Below are positions 10,727 through 19,283 of a DNA stretch of 64,000 nt, in pieces (the stretch's first letter is position 1; every line of letters starts with the position of its first letter). The notes beneath the pieces were generated by a model that was given only the letters and a program-made list of their open reading frames with translations, was not told the DNA's origin and did no database searches. Source of the DNA: Prado023 sp964418695 (lineage in GTDB: Bacteria > Actinomycetota > Actinomycetes > S36-B12 > CAIYMF01); contig CAYQMN010000001.1 of NCBI GenBank assembly GCA_964418695.1, positions 124,001 through 188,000 of the forward strand, written 5' to 3'. The translations under genes were made by a program, and so were the position numbers.

Positions 10727-13567
10727 GCTGCAGCCGCTGGTGCTCCCACAGCCCTCGCAGACGTAGCAGGACCCGGCGGGGCGCATCTTCACGCCGCACG
10801 TCATGCACAGCGGCGCGTCGGAGGCCTTGCCCTGGATCGCCTCCAGCAGCTCAGCCGAGGAGTGGACCTGGCTCAGCGACTTGGCGGGGAGAGCCTCGGG
10901 TGCCGACTCCGGCTTGGCCGACACCTCGGAGGGCACCGACTGAGCCAGCCCCTCGACGTCGACCTCCAGCCCCCCGCCGTAGTTGGCGTTGACCGCCGCG
11001 GCCCGCTCGTCGGCGGTGAAGATGCCCAGCGCCTCCCGACTCTCGTAGGGCAGGTAGTCCAGCGCCAGCCGCCGGAAGATGTAGTCCACGATCGACTGCG
11101 CCATCCGGATGTCGGGATCGTCGGTCATGCCCGAGGGCTCGAACCGCATGTTCACGAACTTGCTCACGTAGGCCTCCAGCGGCACCCCGTACTGCAGGGC
11201 GATCGAGGTGGCGATCGAGAAGGCGTCCATCACGCCGGCCAGGGTCGAGCCCTGCTTGCCCAGCTTGAGGAACACCTCCCCCAGGCCGTCGTCCGGGTAG
11301 GAGCCGGCGGTCATGTAGCCCTCGGCGCCCCCGACCGAGAACGACACCGTGCGGCTCGGCCGGGCCTTGGGCAGCCGCTTGCGGATCGGCCGGTACTCGA
11401 TCTGGACCACCGGCTCGGGCGCCTCGGCCTTCTTGGCCTTGGCGTCCGACAGGGGCTGGCCGACCTTGCAGTTGTCGCGGTAGATGGCCAGCGCCTTGAT
11501 GCCCAGCTTCCACGCCTGGAAGTGGATCTCCTCGACCTCCTCGACGGTCGAGGTCTCCGGCATGTTCACAGTCTTGGAGATGGCCCCGGACAGGAACGGC
11601 TGGCAGGCGCCCATCATGCGCACGTGGCCCATCGGGGTGATGGCCCGCTCCCCCATCGCACAGTCGAAGATCCGGTAGTGCTCGATCTTGAGCCCCGGTG
11701 CGTCGACCACATGGCCGTGCTGGGCGATGTGCTCGACGATCGCCTCGATGGTCTCCTCGGCGTAGCCCAGCTTGCGCAGGGCGCGCGGGATCGTCTGGTT
11801 GACGATCTGCATCGAGCCCCCGCCGACCAGCTTCTTGAACTTCACCAGGGCGAAGTCCGGCTCGATGCCGGTGGTGTCGCAGTCCATCATGAAGCCGATG
11901 GTCCCGGTCGGGGCGAGCACCGACGCCTGCGCGTTGCGCCAGCCGTGCGACTGCCCGATGCGGATGCCCTGCTCCCACTGCTGGACGGCCAGCCGGCTCA
12001 CATCGCCGTCCAGCGAGGTGATCGAACGCAGCGAATCGGTCGCCGCGGCGTGCTTGCGCATGACGCGGGCGTGCGCCTCGCGGTTGCGGGCGAACCCCTC
12101 GTACGGGCCCACCACGGCAGCCAGCTCGGCCGAGCGCCGGTAGGCGGTGCCGGTCATCAGGCTGGTGATGGAGGCGGCCAGGGCCCGGCCGCCGTCGGAG
12201 TCATAGGCCAGGCCGCAGGCCATGAGCAGGGCCCCGAGATTGGCGTAGCCGATGCCGAGCTGGCGGAACTTGCGGGTCGTGTCGGCGATCGCCTCGGTCG
12301 GGAAGTCCGCGAAGCAGATGGAGATGTCCATCGCGGTGATGACCAGCTCCACCGCGCGGATGAACCGCTCCCCGTCGAACTGGTCGTCGTCGCGCAGGAA
12401 CTTCATGAGGTTCAGTGACGCCAGGTTGCACGAGGAGTTGTCCAGGCTCATGTACTCCGAGCAGGGGTTGGACGCGGTGATCCGCCCGGACTCGGGATTG
12501 GTGTGCCAGTCGTTGATCGTGTCGTCGTACTGCAGCCCCGGATCGGCGCACGCCCAGGCCGCCTCGGCGATCCGGCGGAACAGAGCCTTGGCGTCGACGG
12601 TCTCCAGGACCTCGCCGTTCCCGCGGGCGCGCAGCCCGAAGGACTCGCCACTTTCCACCGCCCGCATGAACTCGTCGGAGACGCGCACCGAGTTGTTGGC
12701 GTTCTGATACTGGACCGAGGTGATGTCCTTGCCGCCCAGGTCCATGTCGAAGCCCGCGTCGCGCAGGACGCGGATCTTCTCCTCCTCGCGGACCTTGGTG
12801 TCGATGAACTCCTCGATGTCCGGGTGGTCGACGTCGAGCACGACCATCTTGGCCGCCCGGCGGGTCGCGCCGCCGGACTTGATCGTGCCCGCCGAGGCGT
12901 CCGCCCCGCGCATGAACGAGACCGGCCCGGAGGCGGTCCCGCCGCTGGAGAGCAGCTCCTTGCTCGACCGGATCCGCGAGAGGTTCAGCCCGGCGCCCGA
13001 GCCGCCCTTGAAGATGAGGCCCTCTTCGCGGTACCAGTTCAGGATCGAGTCCATCGTGTCGTCGACCGAGAGGATGAAGCAGGCGCTGACCTGCTGCGGC
13101 GACGGGGTGCCGACGTTGAACCAGACTGGCGAGTTGAACGAGAACACCTGGTGCAGCAGCATCCAGGTCAGCTCGAGCTCGAAGATCTCGGCGTCGGCCT
13201 CGGTCGCGAAATAGCCGAACTGCCGCCCGGCCCGCCCGTAGGTCAGGACGACCCGATCGATCAGCTGGCGCAGGCTGGTCTCGCGCTGCTCGGTGCCGAC
13301 CGCGCCGCGGAAGTACTTGGTGGTCACGATCGTGGAGGCGTTGACCGACCAGAAGTCGGGGTACTCCACGCCCCGCTGCTCGAAGACAATCTCGCCCGTG
13401 CGCCAGTTGGTCTGCACCACGTCGCGGTGCTCCCAGACGACCTCGTCGTAAGGGTGCACCCCCTCGGTGGTGTAGACGCGCTGGAAGGTCACGGTGGGGA
13501 TGACGCGCGGCCGCGACTCGCCACGCTTGGCGGGCGGCTTGGGGCTGGCTGACTCCGACCGGGTCAT
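10724..13567 (-). CDS. nrdJ: Vitamin B12-dependent (class II) ribonucleoside-diphosphate reductase
   Basis: A 947-residue adenosylcobalamin-dependent ribonucleotide reductase, which makes deoxyribonucleotides without needing oxygen or a separate radical subunit. The active-site loop ASNPCSEYMSLDNSSCNLASLN, written here in part, carries the N-x-C-x-E catalytic triad. An upstream Cys (SACFILSVDDTMDS) is the partner of the redox pair. The C-terminus ends in a Cys-rich tail (CMTCGVKMRP...CYVCEGCGSTSGCS) that relays reducing equivalents. Length is normal for the family. The ATG at 13567 follows AGGAG. It lies 133 bases after nrdR on the same strand, the usual nrdR-nrdJ pairing, so NrdR control is expected. 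No B12 riboswitch was seen upstream. Confidence 0.96.
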   Translation of the reverse strand: MTRSESASPKPPAKRGESRPRVIPTVTFQRVYTTEGVHPYDEVVWEHRDVVQTNWRTGEIVFEQRGVEYPDFWSVNASTIVTTKYFRGAVGTEQRETSLRQLIDRVVLTYGRAGRQFGYFATEADAEIFELELTWMLLHQVFSFNSPVWFNVGTPSPQQVSACFILSVDDTMDSILNWYREEGLIFKGGSGAGLNLSRIRSSKELLSSGGTASGPVSFMRGADASAGTIKSGGATRRAAKMVVLDVDHPDIEEFIDTKVREEEKIRVLRDAGFDMDLGGKDITSVQYQNANNSVRVSDEFMRAVESGESFGLRARGNGEVLETVDAKALFRRIAEAAWACADPGLQYDDTINDWHTNPESGRITASNPCSEYMSLDNSSCNLASLNLMKFLRDDDQFDGERFIRAVELVITAMDISICFADFPTEAIADTTRKFRQLGIGYANLGALLMACGLAYDSDGGRALAASITSLMTGTAYRRSAELAAVVGPYEGFARNREAHARVMRKHAAATDSLRSITSLDGDVSRLAVQQWEQGIRIGQSHGWRNAQASVLAPTGTIGFMMDCDTTGIEPDFALVKFKKLVGGGSMQIVNQTIPRALRKLGYAEETIEAIVEHIAQHGHVVDAPGLKIEHYRIFDCAMGERAITPMGHVRMMGACQPFLSGAISKTVNMPETSTVEEVEEIHFQAWKLGIKALAIYRDNCKVGQPLSDAKAKKAEAPEPVVQIEYRPIRKRLPKARPSRTVSFSVGGAEGYMTAGSYPDDGLGEVFLKLGKQGSTLAGVMDAFSIATSIALQYGVPLEAYVSKFVNMRFEPSGMTDDPDIRMAQSIVDYIFRRLALDYLPYESREALGIFTADERAAAVNANYGGGLEVDVEGLAQSVPSEVSAKPESAPEALPAKSLSQVHSSAELLEAIQGKASDAPLCMTCGVKMRPAGSCYVCEGCGSTSGCS

Positions 13568-13700
13568 GGCTTGCTCCTGTCCTGGTGATGTTCGTGATGT
13601 TCGTGGTCCGTGCATGCCACCCCGGTCTGCCGGGCGGCTTGGTTCGTCGTGTCGAGCGTGCGTTCGGCGGGGCGAGCGGACCGGCGCGCCGCGGCACCGG

Positions 13701-14192
13701 TCACCGGGTGGAGCTGCCCGGTCTCAGGTCGATCGGGTCCAGCGCCGATCCGGAACCCCGCAGAGCCGCGATCTCGGACTCGAAGTCCGCGAGCGACTCG
13801 AAGGAGCGGTACACCGAGGCGAACCGCAGATAGGCGACCTCGTCGAGGACCCGCAACGGCCCCAGGATCGCCAGCCCGACGTCGTGCGAGGCGGTGGCCG
13901 CCTGTCCGGAGGCCCGCAGCTGATCCTCCACCCGCTGGGCGAGCATGGCCAGGTCGTCCTCGGTGACTGGCCGGCCCTGACATGCCTTGCGCACCCCCGA
14001 GACGACCTTCTGCCTGCTGAAGGGCTCCACCACGCCCGAGCGCTTCACCACGAGCATGCTCATGGTCTCCACGGTCGTGAAGCGCTGGCCGCAGGAAGGG
14101 CATAGGCGGCGGCGCCTGATGGAGGTGCCGTCCTCCGTGGCCCGCGAGTCCACGACGCGCGTCTCGGCGCATCGGCAGAACGGGCAGTTCAT
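13701..14192 (-). CDS. nrdR: Transcriptional repressor NrdR
   Basis: 163 residues. The N-terminal zinc ribbon has Cys 3, 6, 31 and 34, followed by an ATP-cone domain (VVKRSGVVEPFSRQKV onward). NrdR senses ATP/dATP and represses ribonucleotide reductase genes by binding paired NrdR boxes. Length and layout are standard. GAGGAGG precedes the ATG. It lies upstream of nrdJ and is probably co-transcribed. Candidate NrdR boxes are in its own upstream region. Confidence 0.97.
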   Translation of the reverse strand: MNCPFCRCAETRVVDSRATEDGTSIRRRRLCPSCGQRFTTVETMSMLVVKRSGVVEPFSRQKVVSGVRKACQGRPVTEDDLAMLAQRVEDQLRASGQAATASHDVGLAILGPLRVLDEVAYLRFASVYRSFESLADFESEIAALRGSGSALDPIDLRPGSSTR

Positions 14193-14313
14193 CGAGCCTC
14201 CTCACGGTCGCCGGTTGCCTCTGGAAGGCCCCTCTGGGGATCGCCCTGAGGATGACCTGTTCAGAACCTGTGGATCGTCAACCACAACCTGTGGACGACT
14301 TACACCGGTGTAA

Positions 14314-14360
14314 CTACTAGATATGGGGACCATAGACCCGCGGACCACAAGACGCAACCA
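14314..14360 (-). promoter_or_regulatory. Putative paired NrdR boxes upstream of nrdR
   Basis: On the minus strand TCCCCATATCTAGTAG (14314-14329) matches the centre and right half of the NrdR box. Exactly 31 bases away a second site ends in TCTTGTGG (14345-14360), which matches the right half only. A 31-base, three-turn spacing is what NrdR pairs show in other genomes. The match is partial. Confidence 0.45.
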
Positions 14361-14391
14361 CTGACCCGCGACGCGCCGAACAGCGGACGCG

Positions 14392-14820
14392 TCAGTGGCC
14401 CGCCGGGACCAGCAGGACCTGTCCGGGCTGGATCAGGCTGCTGCCCAGACCATTCACGTTGCGGATCTGGGCGACCACCTCATGGGTGTCCGATCCGGGC
14501 GCCGAGCGCTCCGCGATCGCCCACAGGGAGTCCCCGTCGCGGACCGTCACCGTCGCCAGGGCCGCCGCGACCGGCAGCGCCGCACCGTCGCCCACGACGC
14601 GACCCGCCTCGCCGGCGTCCACGCCGTCTGCCGAGCCGGCGCCCGCCCGTGCGATCACCAGGACCACCAGCCACGCCACCGCGACCAGCGCGACCAGCGC
14701 GACCAGGACGCGGCCACGTCGCGTCAGCCGGACCGGGCCCGCCGCGCCGGCCGAGCTGCTGGACGGCTGATCGCCGGCACCGACCGGCCGCCACAGTGAG
14801 ACTGCTCCCATCGTCGACAT
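14392..14820 (-). CDS. SOS-induced LysM cell-division inhibitor-like membrane protein (YneA/DivS/ChiZ type)
   Basis: 142 residues: a ~35-residue cytoplasmic lead, one transmembrane helix (VLVALVALVAVAWLVVLVIA, ~38-57), a short linker, then one C-terminal LysM domain (VTVRDGDSLWAIAERSAPG to VLLVPAGH) facing the cell wall. It is divergent from lexA with two LexA boxes in between. This matches the genetic position of Bacillus YneA, Corynebacterium DivS and mycobacterial Rv2719c, small membrane proteins that halt division during DNA damage. That function is inferred from context and architecture. GAGGGAGGG precedes the ATG. Confidence 0.82.
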   Translation of the reverse strand: MSTMGAVSLWRPVGAGDQPSSSSAGAAGPVRLTRRGRVLVALVALVAVAWLVVLVIARAGAGSADGVDAGEAGRVVGDGAALPVAAALATVTVRDGDSLWAIAERSAPGSDTHEVVAQIRNVNGLGSSLIQPGQVLLVPAGH

Positions 14821-14850
14821 CGCGACCCTCCCTCTCGTACGGGTGTTCGT

Positions 14851-14866
14851 TCGAACACGTGTTCAC
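14851..14866. promoter_or_regulatory. LexA (SOS) box 1 in the lexA / LysM divergent region
   Basis: TCGAACACGTGTTCAC matches the actinobacterial CGAAC-N4-GTTCG operator with one mismatch. It lies 31 bases before the LysM gene start. Confidence 0.82.
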
Positions 14867-14901
14867 TGTCCCCTATCCGGGCGCGACACGTCAACACGAA
14901 A

Positions 14902-14917
14902 TCGAACATTTGTTTGA
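14902..14917. promoter_or_regulatory. LexA (SOS) box 2 in the lexA / LysM divergent region
   Basis: TCGAACATTTGTTTGA is a second CGAAC-N4-GTTCG type operator with one mismatch. It is nearer lexA and probably autoregulates it. Confidence 0.8.
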
Positions 14918-15023
14918 ATTCTCGGCTCGCAGCGGTAACGTCGTCACCGACACGCAGGAGCCTGCCGCGGGGGTCTGACATCAAGACCAGCGCGCCAGGC
15001 AGGGAACGAGCGGAGGGACCGCA

Positions 15024-15692
15024 GTGGCCACCATTCACGAGCTGCCGGAGGGCAGCGAAGGCCCGGACCTGACCAAGCGACAGCGCCTGGTCCTGGAGGT
15101 GATCCGGAGCAGCGTCGAGCAGCGCGGCTACCCGCCGAGCGTGCGGGAGATCGGCGAGCAGGTGGGCCTGAACTCGCCCTCCAGCGTCGCCCACCAGCTG
15201 CGGGTGCTGGAGAGCAAGGGCTTCCTGCGCCGCGACCCCAATCGGCCGCGCGCCATGGAGGTGCTGGACCCGGGGCAGAGCTGGGTGGACCCGACCGATG
15301 TGGGCGAGGCCGCCCCCGAGGCGATCTTCGTCCCGCTGCTGGGTCAGATCGCCGCGGGCCTGCCGACCCTGGCTCAGCAGCAGGTGGAGACCGTGTTCCC
15401 GCTCCCCCGCGAGCTCGTGGGGCATGGCGATCTGTTCCTGCTGCGGGTCGTGGGCGAGTCGATGATCGACGCGGCGATCTGCGACGGCGACTACGTGGTC
15501 GTGCGCTCCGGCCAGGACGCGGACAGCGGCACGATCGTGGCCGCGCTGATCGAGGACGAGGCGACCGTCAAGACCCTGCGCCGCCGCGACGGGCACACCT
15601 GGCTGATGCCGGCCAACCCCGCGTTCGAGCCGATCGACGGCGACCACGCGATCGTGATGGGCACCGTCGTCGCCGTGCTGCGCAAGGTCTGA
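15024..15692 (+). CDS. lexA: LexA repressor
   Basis: A 222-residue SOS master repressor and self-cleaving serine protease. The N-terminal winged helix (~17-72, TKRQRLVLEVI ... PSVREIGEQVGLNSPSSVAHQL) binds operators. The Ala-Gly cleavage bond is at ~111-112 (QIAAGLP), the catalytic Ser ~146 in GESMIDA, and Lys ~183 in ATVKTL. The GTG start follows CGGAGGGA. RecA filaments stimulate cleavage after DNA damage, which would de-repress the divergent LysM gene, recA and lexA itself through the boxes seen here. Confidence 0.98.
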   Translation: MATIHELPEGSEGPDLTKRQRLVLEVIRSSVEQRGYPPSVREIGEQVGLNSPSSVAHQLRVLESKGFLRRDPNRPRAMEVLDPGQSWVDPTDVGEAAPEAIFVPLLGQIAAGLPTLAQQQVETVFPLPRELVGHGDLFLLRVVGESMIDAAICDGDYVVVRSGQDADSGTIVAALIEDEATVKTLRRRDGHTWLMPANPAFEPIDGDHAIVMGTVVAVLRKV

Positions 15693-15755
15693 CCAGGCGG
15701 CGCGCGGCGCCGGCCCGGCGGGGGTCCGAACCTCCCCCGGGCGCGCGTGCCTGCG

Positions 15756-15761
15756 TACCCT
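15756..15761 (+). promoter_or_regulatory. Predicted -10 element of a leaderless DUF2252 transcript
   Basis: TACCCT is seven bases upstream of the GTG at 15769, and no ribosome-binding site is visible. Confidence 0.45.
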
Positions 15762-15768
15762 GACGGCC

Positions 15769-17166
15769 GTGCACACCTACGCCGACCTGCTGCCCGCCGG
15801 ACCGCTCGACGCCGACGATCGGGTCCAGCTGGGCCTGCAAGCCCGCGAGCGGTGCTCGCGCGGCGCGCAGGCCCAGTGGATGACTCCGCAGCACCGCTTC
15901 GATCCGCTGGCCCTGCTCACCAGCCAGGCCGACGCGCGGATCCAGGAGCTGGTCCCGATCCGCTACGGGCGGATGAGCCGCTCCACGTTCGCGTTCTACC
16001 GGGGCTCGGCGATCGTCATGGCCGCCGACCTGGCCAGTCAGCCGAGCACGGGCCTGACCGTCCAGCTGTGCGGCGACGCCCACATCGCGAACTTCGGCAT
16101 GTTCGCCTCTCCGGAGCGGGCCCTCCTGTTCGACCTGAACGACTTCGACGAGACCCATCCCGGCCCCTTCGAGTGGGACGTCAAGCGGCTGGCCGCTTCG
16201 GGGGTGCTGATGGGCCGCTCGAACGGCTGGCCGACCGAGGTGCAGGAGCGGCTGACCCGGCAGGCCGCCCACAGCTACCGGGTGGCGATGCGGCGCTTCG
16301 CTTCGATGACGACCCTGGACGTCTGGTACTCGCGCCTGGACGTCACCGAGATGGGTCAGGTGGCCGCCCGAATGCGCCCGGAGGAGGCGCTGGCCCGGGT
16401 GGAGCGCTCGATGGCCGGCGCCCGGCGCCGCACGAACCTGCAGGCCATGAGCAAGCTGACGACCGTGGTGAACGGGCAGCGCCGGTTCGTCGAGGACCCA
16501 CCGCTGCTGGAGCGGGTCGGCCCCGAGCAGGCCGAGCTGCTGGGGATCGACTCGGTCCTGCTCTATCGCAGCACGCTGGTCACCGACCGGGCCGCGCTGC
16601 TGGACCGCTTCGAAGTCGTCGACGTCGCCCGCAAGGTCGTCGGAGTGGGCAGCGTCGGCACCCGCTGCTACGTGATGCTCCTGCAAGGCAGCAGCCAGTC
16701 CGATCCGCTGATGCTGCAGTTCAAGGAGGCCACCGCGTCTGTGCTCGAGCCCTACACCGCGCCGAGTCAGTTCTCGAACAACGGGGCTCGAGTCGTGGCC
16801 GGGCAGCGGCTTCTGCAGGCCGCCACCGACATCTTCATCGGGTGGACGTCAACAACCGACGCGCACCACGTCGTGCACGACTCGTATGTCCGGCAGCTGC
16901 GCGACATGAAGTTCAGCCCTGACCTCTCCGCGCTGGACGAGCGCGGCGCCAGCCTGATGATGCGCGCGGCCGGCTGGACGCTGGCCCGAGCCCATGCCCG
17001 CTCCGGGGACCGGATCGCGATCGCGGCGTACCTCGGGGGCAGCTCCCGGTTCGAGAAGGCCATCTCCGCGTGGGCCCAGAGCTACGCCGACCAGGCCGAG
17101 GCCGACCACGGCGAGCTGATCCGGGCGATCCAGGGAGGCCAGATCCCCGCGGTGACCGGGATCTGA
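15769..17166 (+). CDS. DUF2252 family protein
   Basis: 465 residues covering the DUF2252 family, whose fold is related to aminoglycoside-phosphotransferase-like kinases but whose substrate is unknown. Family hallmarks seen: RYGRMSRSTFAFYRGSA near 64-80, CGDAHIANFG (~105-114, resembling a kinase catalytic loop) and FDLNDFDET (~124-132, a DFD-like metal motif). The C-terminal part has QRLLQAATDIFIGWT and GWTLARAHARSGD. GTG start, apparently leaderless. It follows lexA but is probably independently transcribed; no SOS box was seen at this start. Confidence 0.88.
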   Translation: MHTYADLLPAGPLDADDRVQLGLQARERCSRGAQAQWMTPQHRFDPLALLTSQADARIQELVPIRYGRMSRSTFAFYRGSAIVMAADLASQPSTGLTVQLCGDAHIANFGMFASPERALLFDLNDFDETHPGPFEWDVKRLAASGVLMGRSNGWPTEVQERLTRQAAHSYRVAMRRFASMTTLDVWYSRLDVTEMGQVAARMRPEEALARVERSMAGARRRTNLQAMSKLTTVVNGQRRFVEDPPLLERVGPEQAELLGIDSVLLYRSTLVTDRAALLDRFEVVDVARKVVGVGSVGTRCYVMLLQGSSQSDPLMLQFKEATASVLEPYTAPSQFSNNGARVVAGQRLLQAATDIFIGWTSTTDAHHVVHDSYVRQLRDMKFSPDLSALDERGASLMMRAAGWTLARAHARSGDRIAIAAYLGGSSRFEKAISAWAQSYADQAEADHGELIRAIQGGQIPAVTGI

Positions 17167-17240
17167 GGCTGGGCGCTCGGCTGGACACGGAGGGCCGCTC
17201 GGCGGACACGGAGGGGCGAGGCGCCGGCGCGGGCCGACCC

Positions 17241-19283
17241 TCAGGCGGAAGCCGGCTCGGCGGAGGCAGCCGGCTCGCCGGCGACCGCCTCGGCCGCGGC
17301 CACCTCAGCCTCGGCATCCTCGTCAGTCGAAGCGCTGCCGGTGAGCTCGGCGTCCAGCCGGCGCAGCGACGAGAGCACCACCTGCGGGTCCGTGGTCGAC
17401 CACAAGGGCGGCAGGCTGCGCTGCAGCTGGCGGCCGTACCCGGTGATCGCCAGGCGTGGGTCCAGCACTGCGACCACGCCGCGATCCTGCGGGGAGCGGA
17501 TCAGTCGGCCCGCCCCCTGCGCGAGCAGGAGCGCCGCGCGCGGCACCGAGACGGCCGCGAACCCACTGCCGCCGGCCGCATCGACGCGCTCGGAGCGCGC
17601 GGACACGATCGGGTCGTCGGGCCTCGGGAACGGGATGCGATCGATCGCCACCAGCACGCACGACTCCCCCGGCACGTCCACGCCCTGCCACAGCGAGAGC
17701 GTGCCGAGCAGCGACGCTCGCGGATCCTCGGCGAACCGGCGCACCAGTGCGGCCACCGCATCCCCGCGCCGGGCGACGATCAGCGGCCGGTCCGCCCGGC
17801 CGGCGAACCGGTCGCTGAGCGCCTGCTCCGCCAACTCGACCGAGCGCCAGGAGGAGAAGAGCGCGAGCGTGCGCCCACCCGCCGCGTCGATCAGATCCCC
17901 GAGGTGATCCAGCGCGGCCACCCCGACCCCGTCTCGCCCGGGGCGCGGAAGCCCCGCCGCGCAGTACAGGATGCCCTGCCGGGCGTAGTCGAAGGGCGAG
18001 CCCACGTCCAGCGTGGTCGCGTCGGCCCCGCAGCCGACCGCGTTGGCCAGCGGCTGGAACGATCCGCCAGTGGCCAGGGTGGCGCTGGTGAGCACGACCG
18101 GCTGGTCGGCGAAGAGCCGCCCGCCCAGCAGCCCGCTGACCGCCAGCGGCGCGACGTGCAGAGTCGAGGTGCCGGCCCCGCCACGCCTGCCCACCCAGCA
18201 CACGCTGGTGGACTGGTCGCCCAGCACCGCGGCCGCCACCTCGTGTACGGACTCCAGGGCAGCTCGGCCCGCCGTCCGGGCGGCTGCCTGGTCCGGGGCG
18301 TCGCGCGCGCTGCCCCGCAGGGCGCCCAGCGCCGCGTGCCCGGCGTCCCGCAACGCGCCGAGCGCGACCACGAGCTCAGCCGGCAGCGTGCGCAGCCGAC
18401 CCTCGGGCACCTCGTCGAGGACCTCGGCCAGGTAGCCACCCGCGTCGGCCAGCTGGCCCAGGTGATCCTCCTCCAGGAACGATCGGGCCCGCCCGATCGC
18501 GCGGTCGATCAGCGCGGCGGACAGCTCTCCGGTCAGGGCCGACGTGACCCGGTCGACCAGCTCGTGGGCCTCGTCGACGATGACGCCGGCGTGCTCGGGC
18601 AGCACCGGCATGTCGCCGCTCAGATCGATGGCCAGCAGGGCGTGGTTGGTCACGACCAGGTTCGCCTCACGGGCCGTCGCCCGGGCCGCCTCGGCGAAGC
18701 ACTCGTCGCCGAAGGCGCATCGCGAGGCTCCGACGCACTCGCGCGCCGACACGGACAGGCCCGACCAGACGCGACCGTCCACCGGCTCGGGCAGGTCGTC
18801 GCGGTCGCCGGTCTCGCTGGCCAGCGCCCAGGTCCGCAGCCGCTTGGCCTGGCGGCCCAGCCAGGAGGTCGGCGAGTCGAACAGCGCCTCCTGCTCGGGA
18901 TCGGGCGAGCCCTCGTGCAGCCGCAGCTTGCAGATGTAGTTGCTGCGGCCCTTGAGAACCGCGTACTCCAGAGGCCGGGGCAGCACCGGGTCCAGGGCCG
19001 AGGCGACCACGGGCAGGTCCTTGTCGACCAGCTGGCGCTGCAGCGCGAGGGTCGCGGTCGCGACCACGATCGGCTTGTCGCCGGCCATCGCCTGGCGCGC
19101 GGCCGGCACCAGGTAAGCCAGCGACTTGCCGGTGCCGGTCCCGGCCTGCACCAGCAGGGTGCCCTCCCCCGCCGCCAGACAGTCGCCGACCGCCTCGGCC
19201 ATCTGCTCCTGTCCCTCGCGCGCCTGACCGTCGAGGTGTTGGACGGCCCGATGGAGCAGGTCGGCGACGCTGCGCTGGCTCAC
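17241..19283 (-). CDS. dinG: DinG-family ATP-dependent DNA helicase (XPD-like)
   Basis: A 680-residue superfamily 2 helicase of the XPD/DinG group, a 5'-3' helicase that unwinds forks, D-loops and R-loops. The Walker A AGTGTGKS is at ~47-54, and the DEAH box in VIVDEAHELVD follows an iron-sulfur cluster region with four Cys (YICKLRL, then ECVGASRCAFGDEC). Motif VI is QGAGRLIRSPQDRG. The C-terminal ~25 residues are a Glu/Ala-rich tail. The start overlaps the hflX stop (ATGA), so it ends the recA-to-dinG array. Confidence 0.93.
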   Translation of the reverse strand: MSQRSVADLLHRAVQHLDGQAREGQEQMAEAVGDCLAAGEGTLLVQAGTGTGKSLAYLVPAARQAMAGDKPIVVATATLALQRQLVDKDLPVVASALDPVLPRPLEYAVLKGRSNYICKLRLHEGSPDPEQEALFDSPTSWLGRQAKRLRTWALASETGDRDDLPEPVDGRVWSGLSVSARECVGASRCAFGDECFAEAARATAREANLVVTNHALLAIDLSGDMPVLPEHAGVIVDEAHELVDRVTSALTGELSAALIDRAIGRARSFLEEDHLGQLADAGGYLAEVLDEVPEGRLRTLPAELVVALGALRDAGHAALGALRGSARDAPDQAAARTAGRAALESVHEVAAAVLGDQSTSVCWVGRRGGAGTSTLHVAPLAVSGLLGGRLFADQPVVLTSATLATGGSFQPLANAVGCGADATTLDVGSPFDYARQGILYCAAGLPRPGRDGVGVAALDHLGDLIDAAGGRTLALFSSWRSVELAEQALSDRFAGRADRPLIVARRGDAVAALVRRFAEDPRASLLGTLSLWQGVDVPGESCVLVAIDRIPFPRPDDPIVSARSERVDAAGGSGFAAVSVPRAALLLAQGAGRLIRSPQDRGVVAVLDPRLAITGYGRQLQRSLPPLWSTTDPQVVLSSLRRLDAELTGSASTDEDAEAEVAAAEAVAGEPAASAEPASA

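Noticed and set aside
14266..14297. TGTGGATCG and TGTGGACGA resembling DnaA boxes upstream of nrdR
   Set aside because: Both deviate from TTGTCCACA, and there is no cluster or AT-rich unwinding element. Not supported as an origin or a DnaA operator.
14193..14391. Cobalamin riboswitch expected before the nrdR-nrdJ genes
   Set aside because: No B12-box sequence or matching stem layout is visible in this leader.
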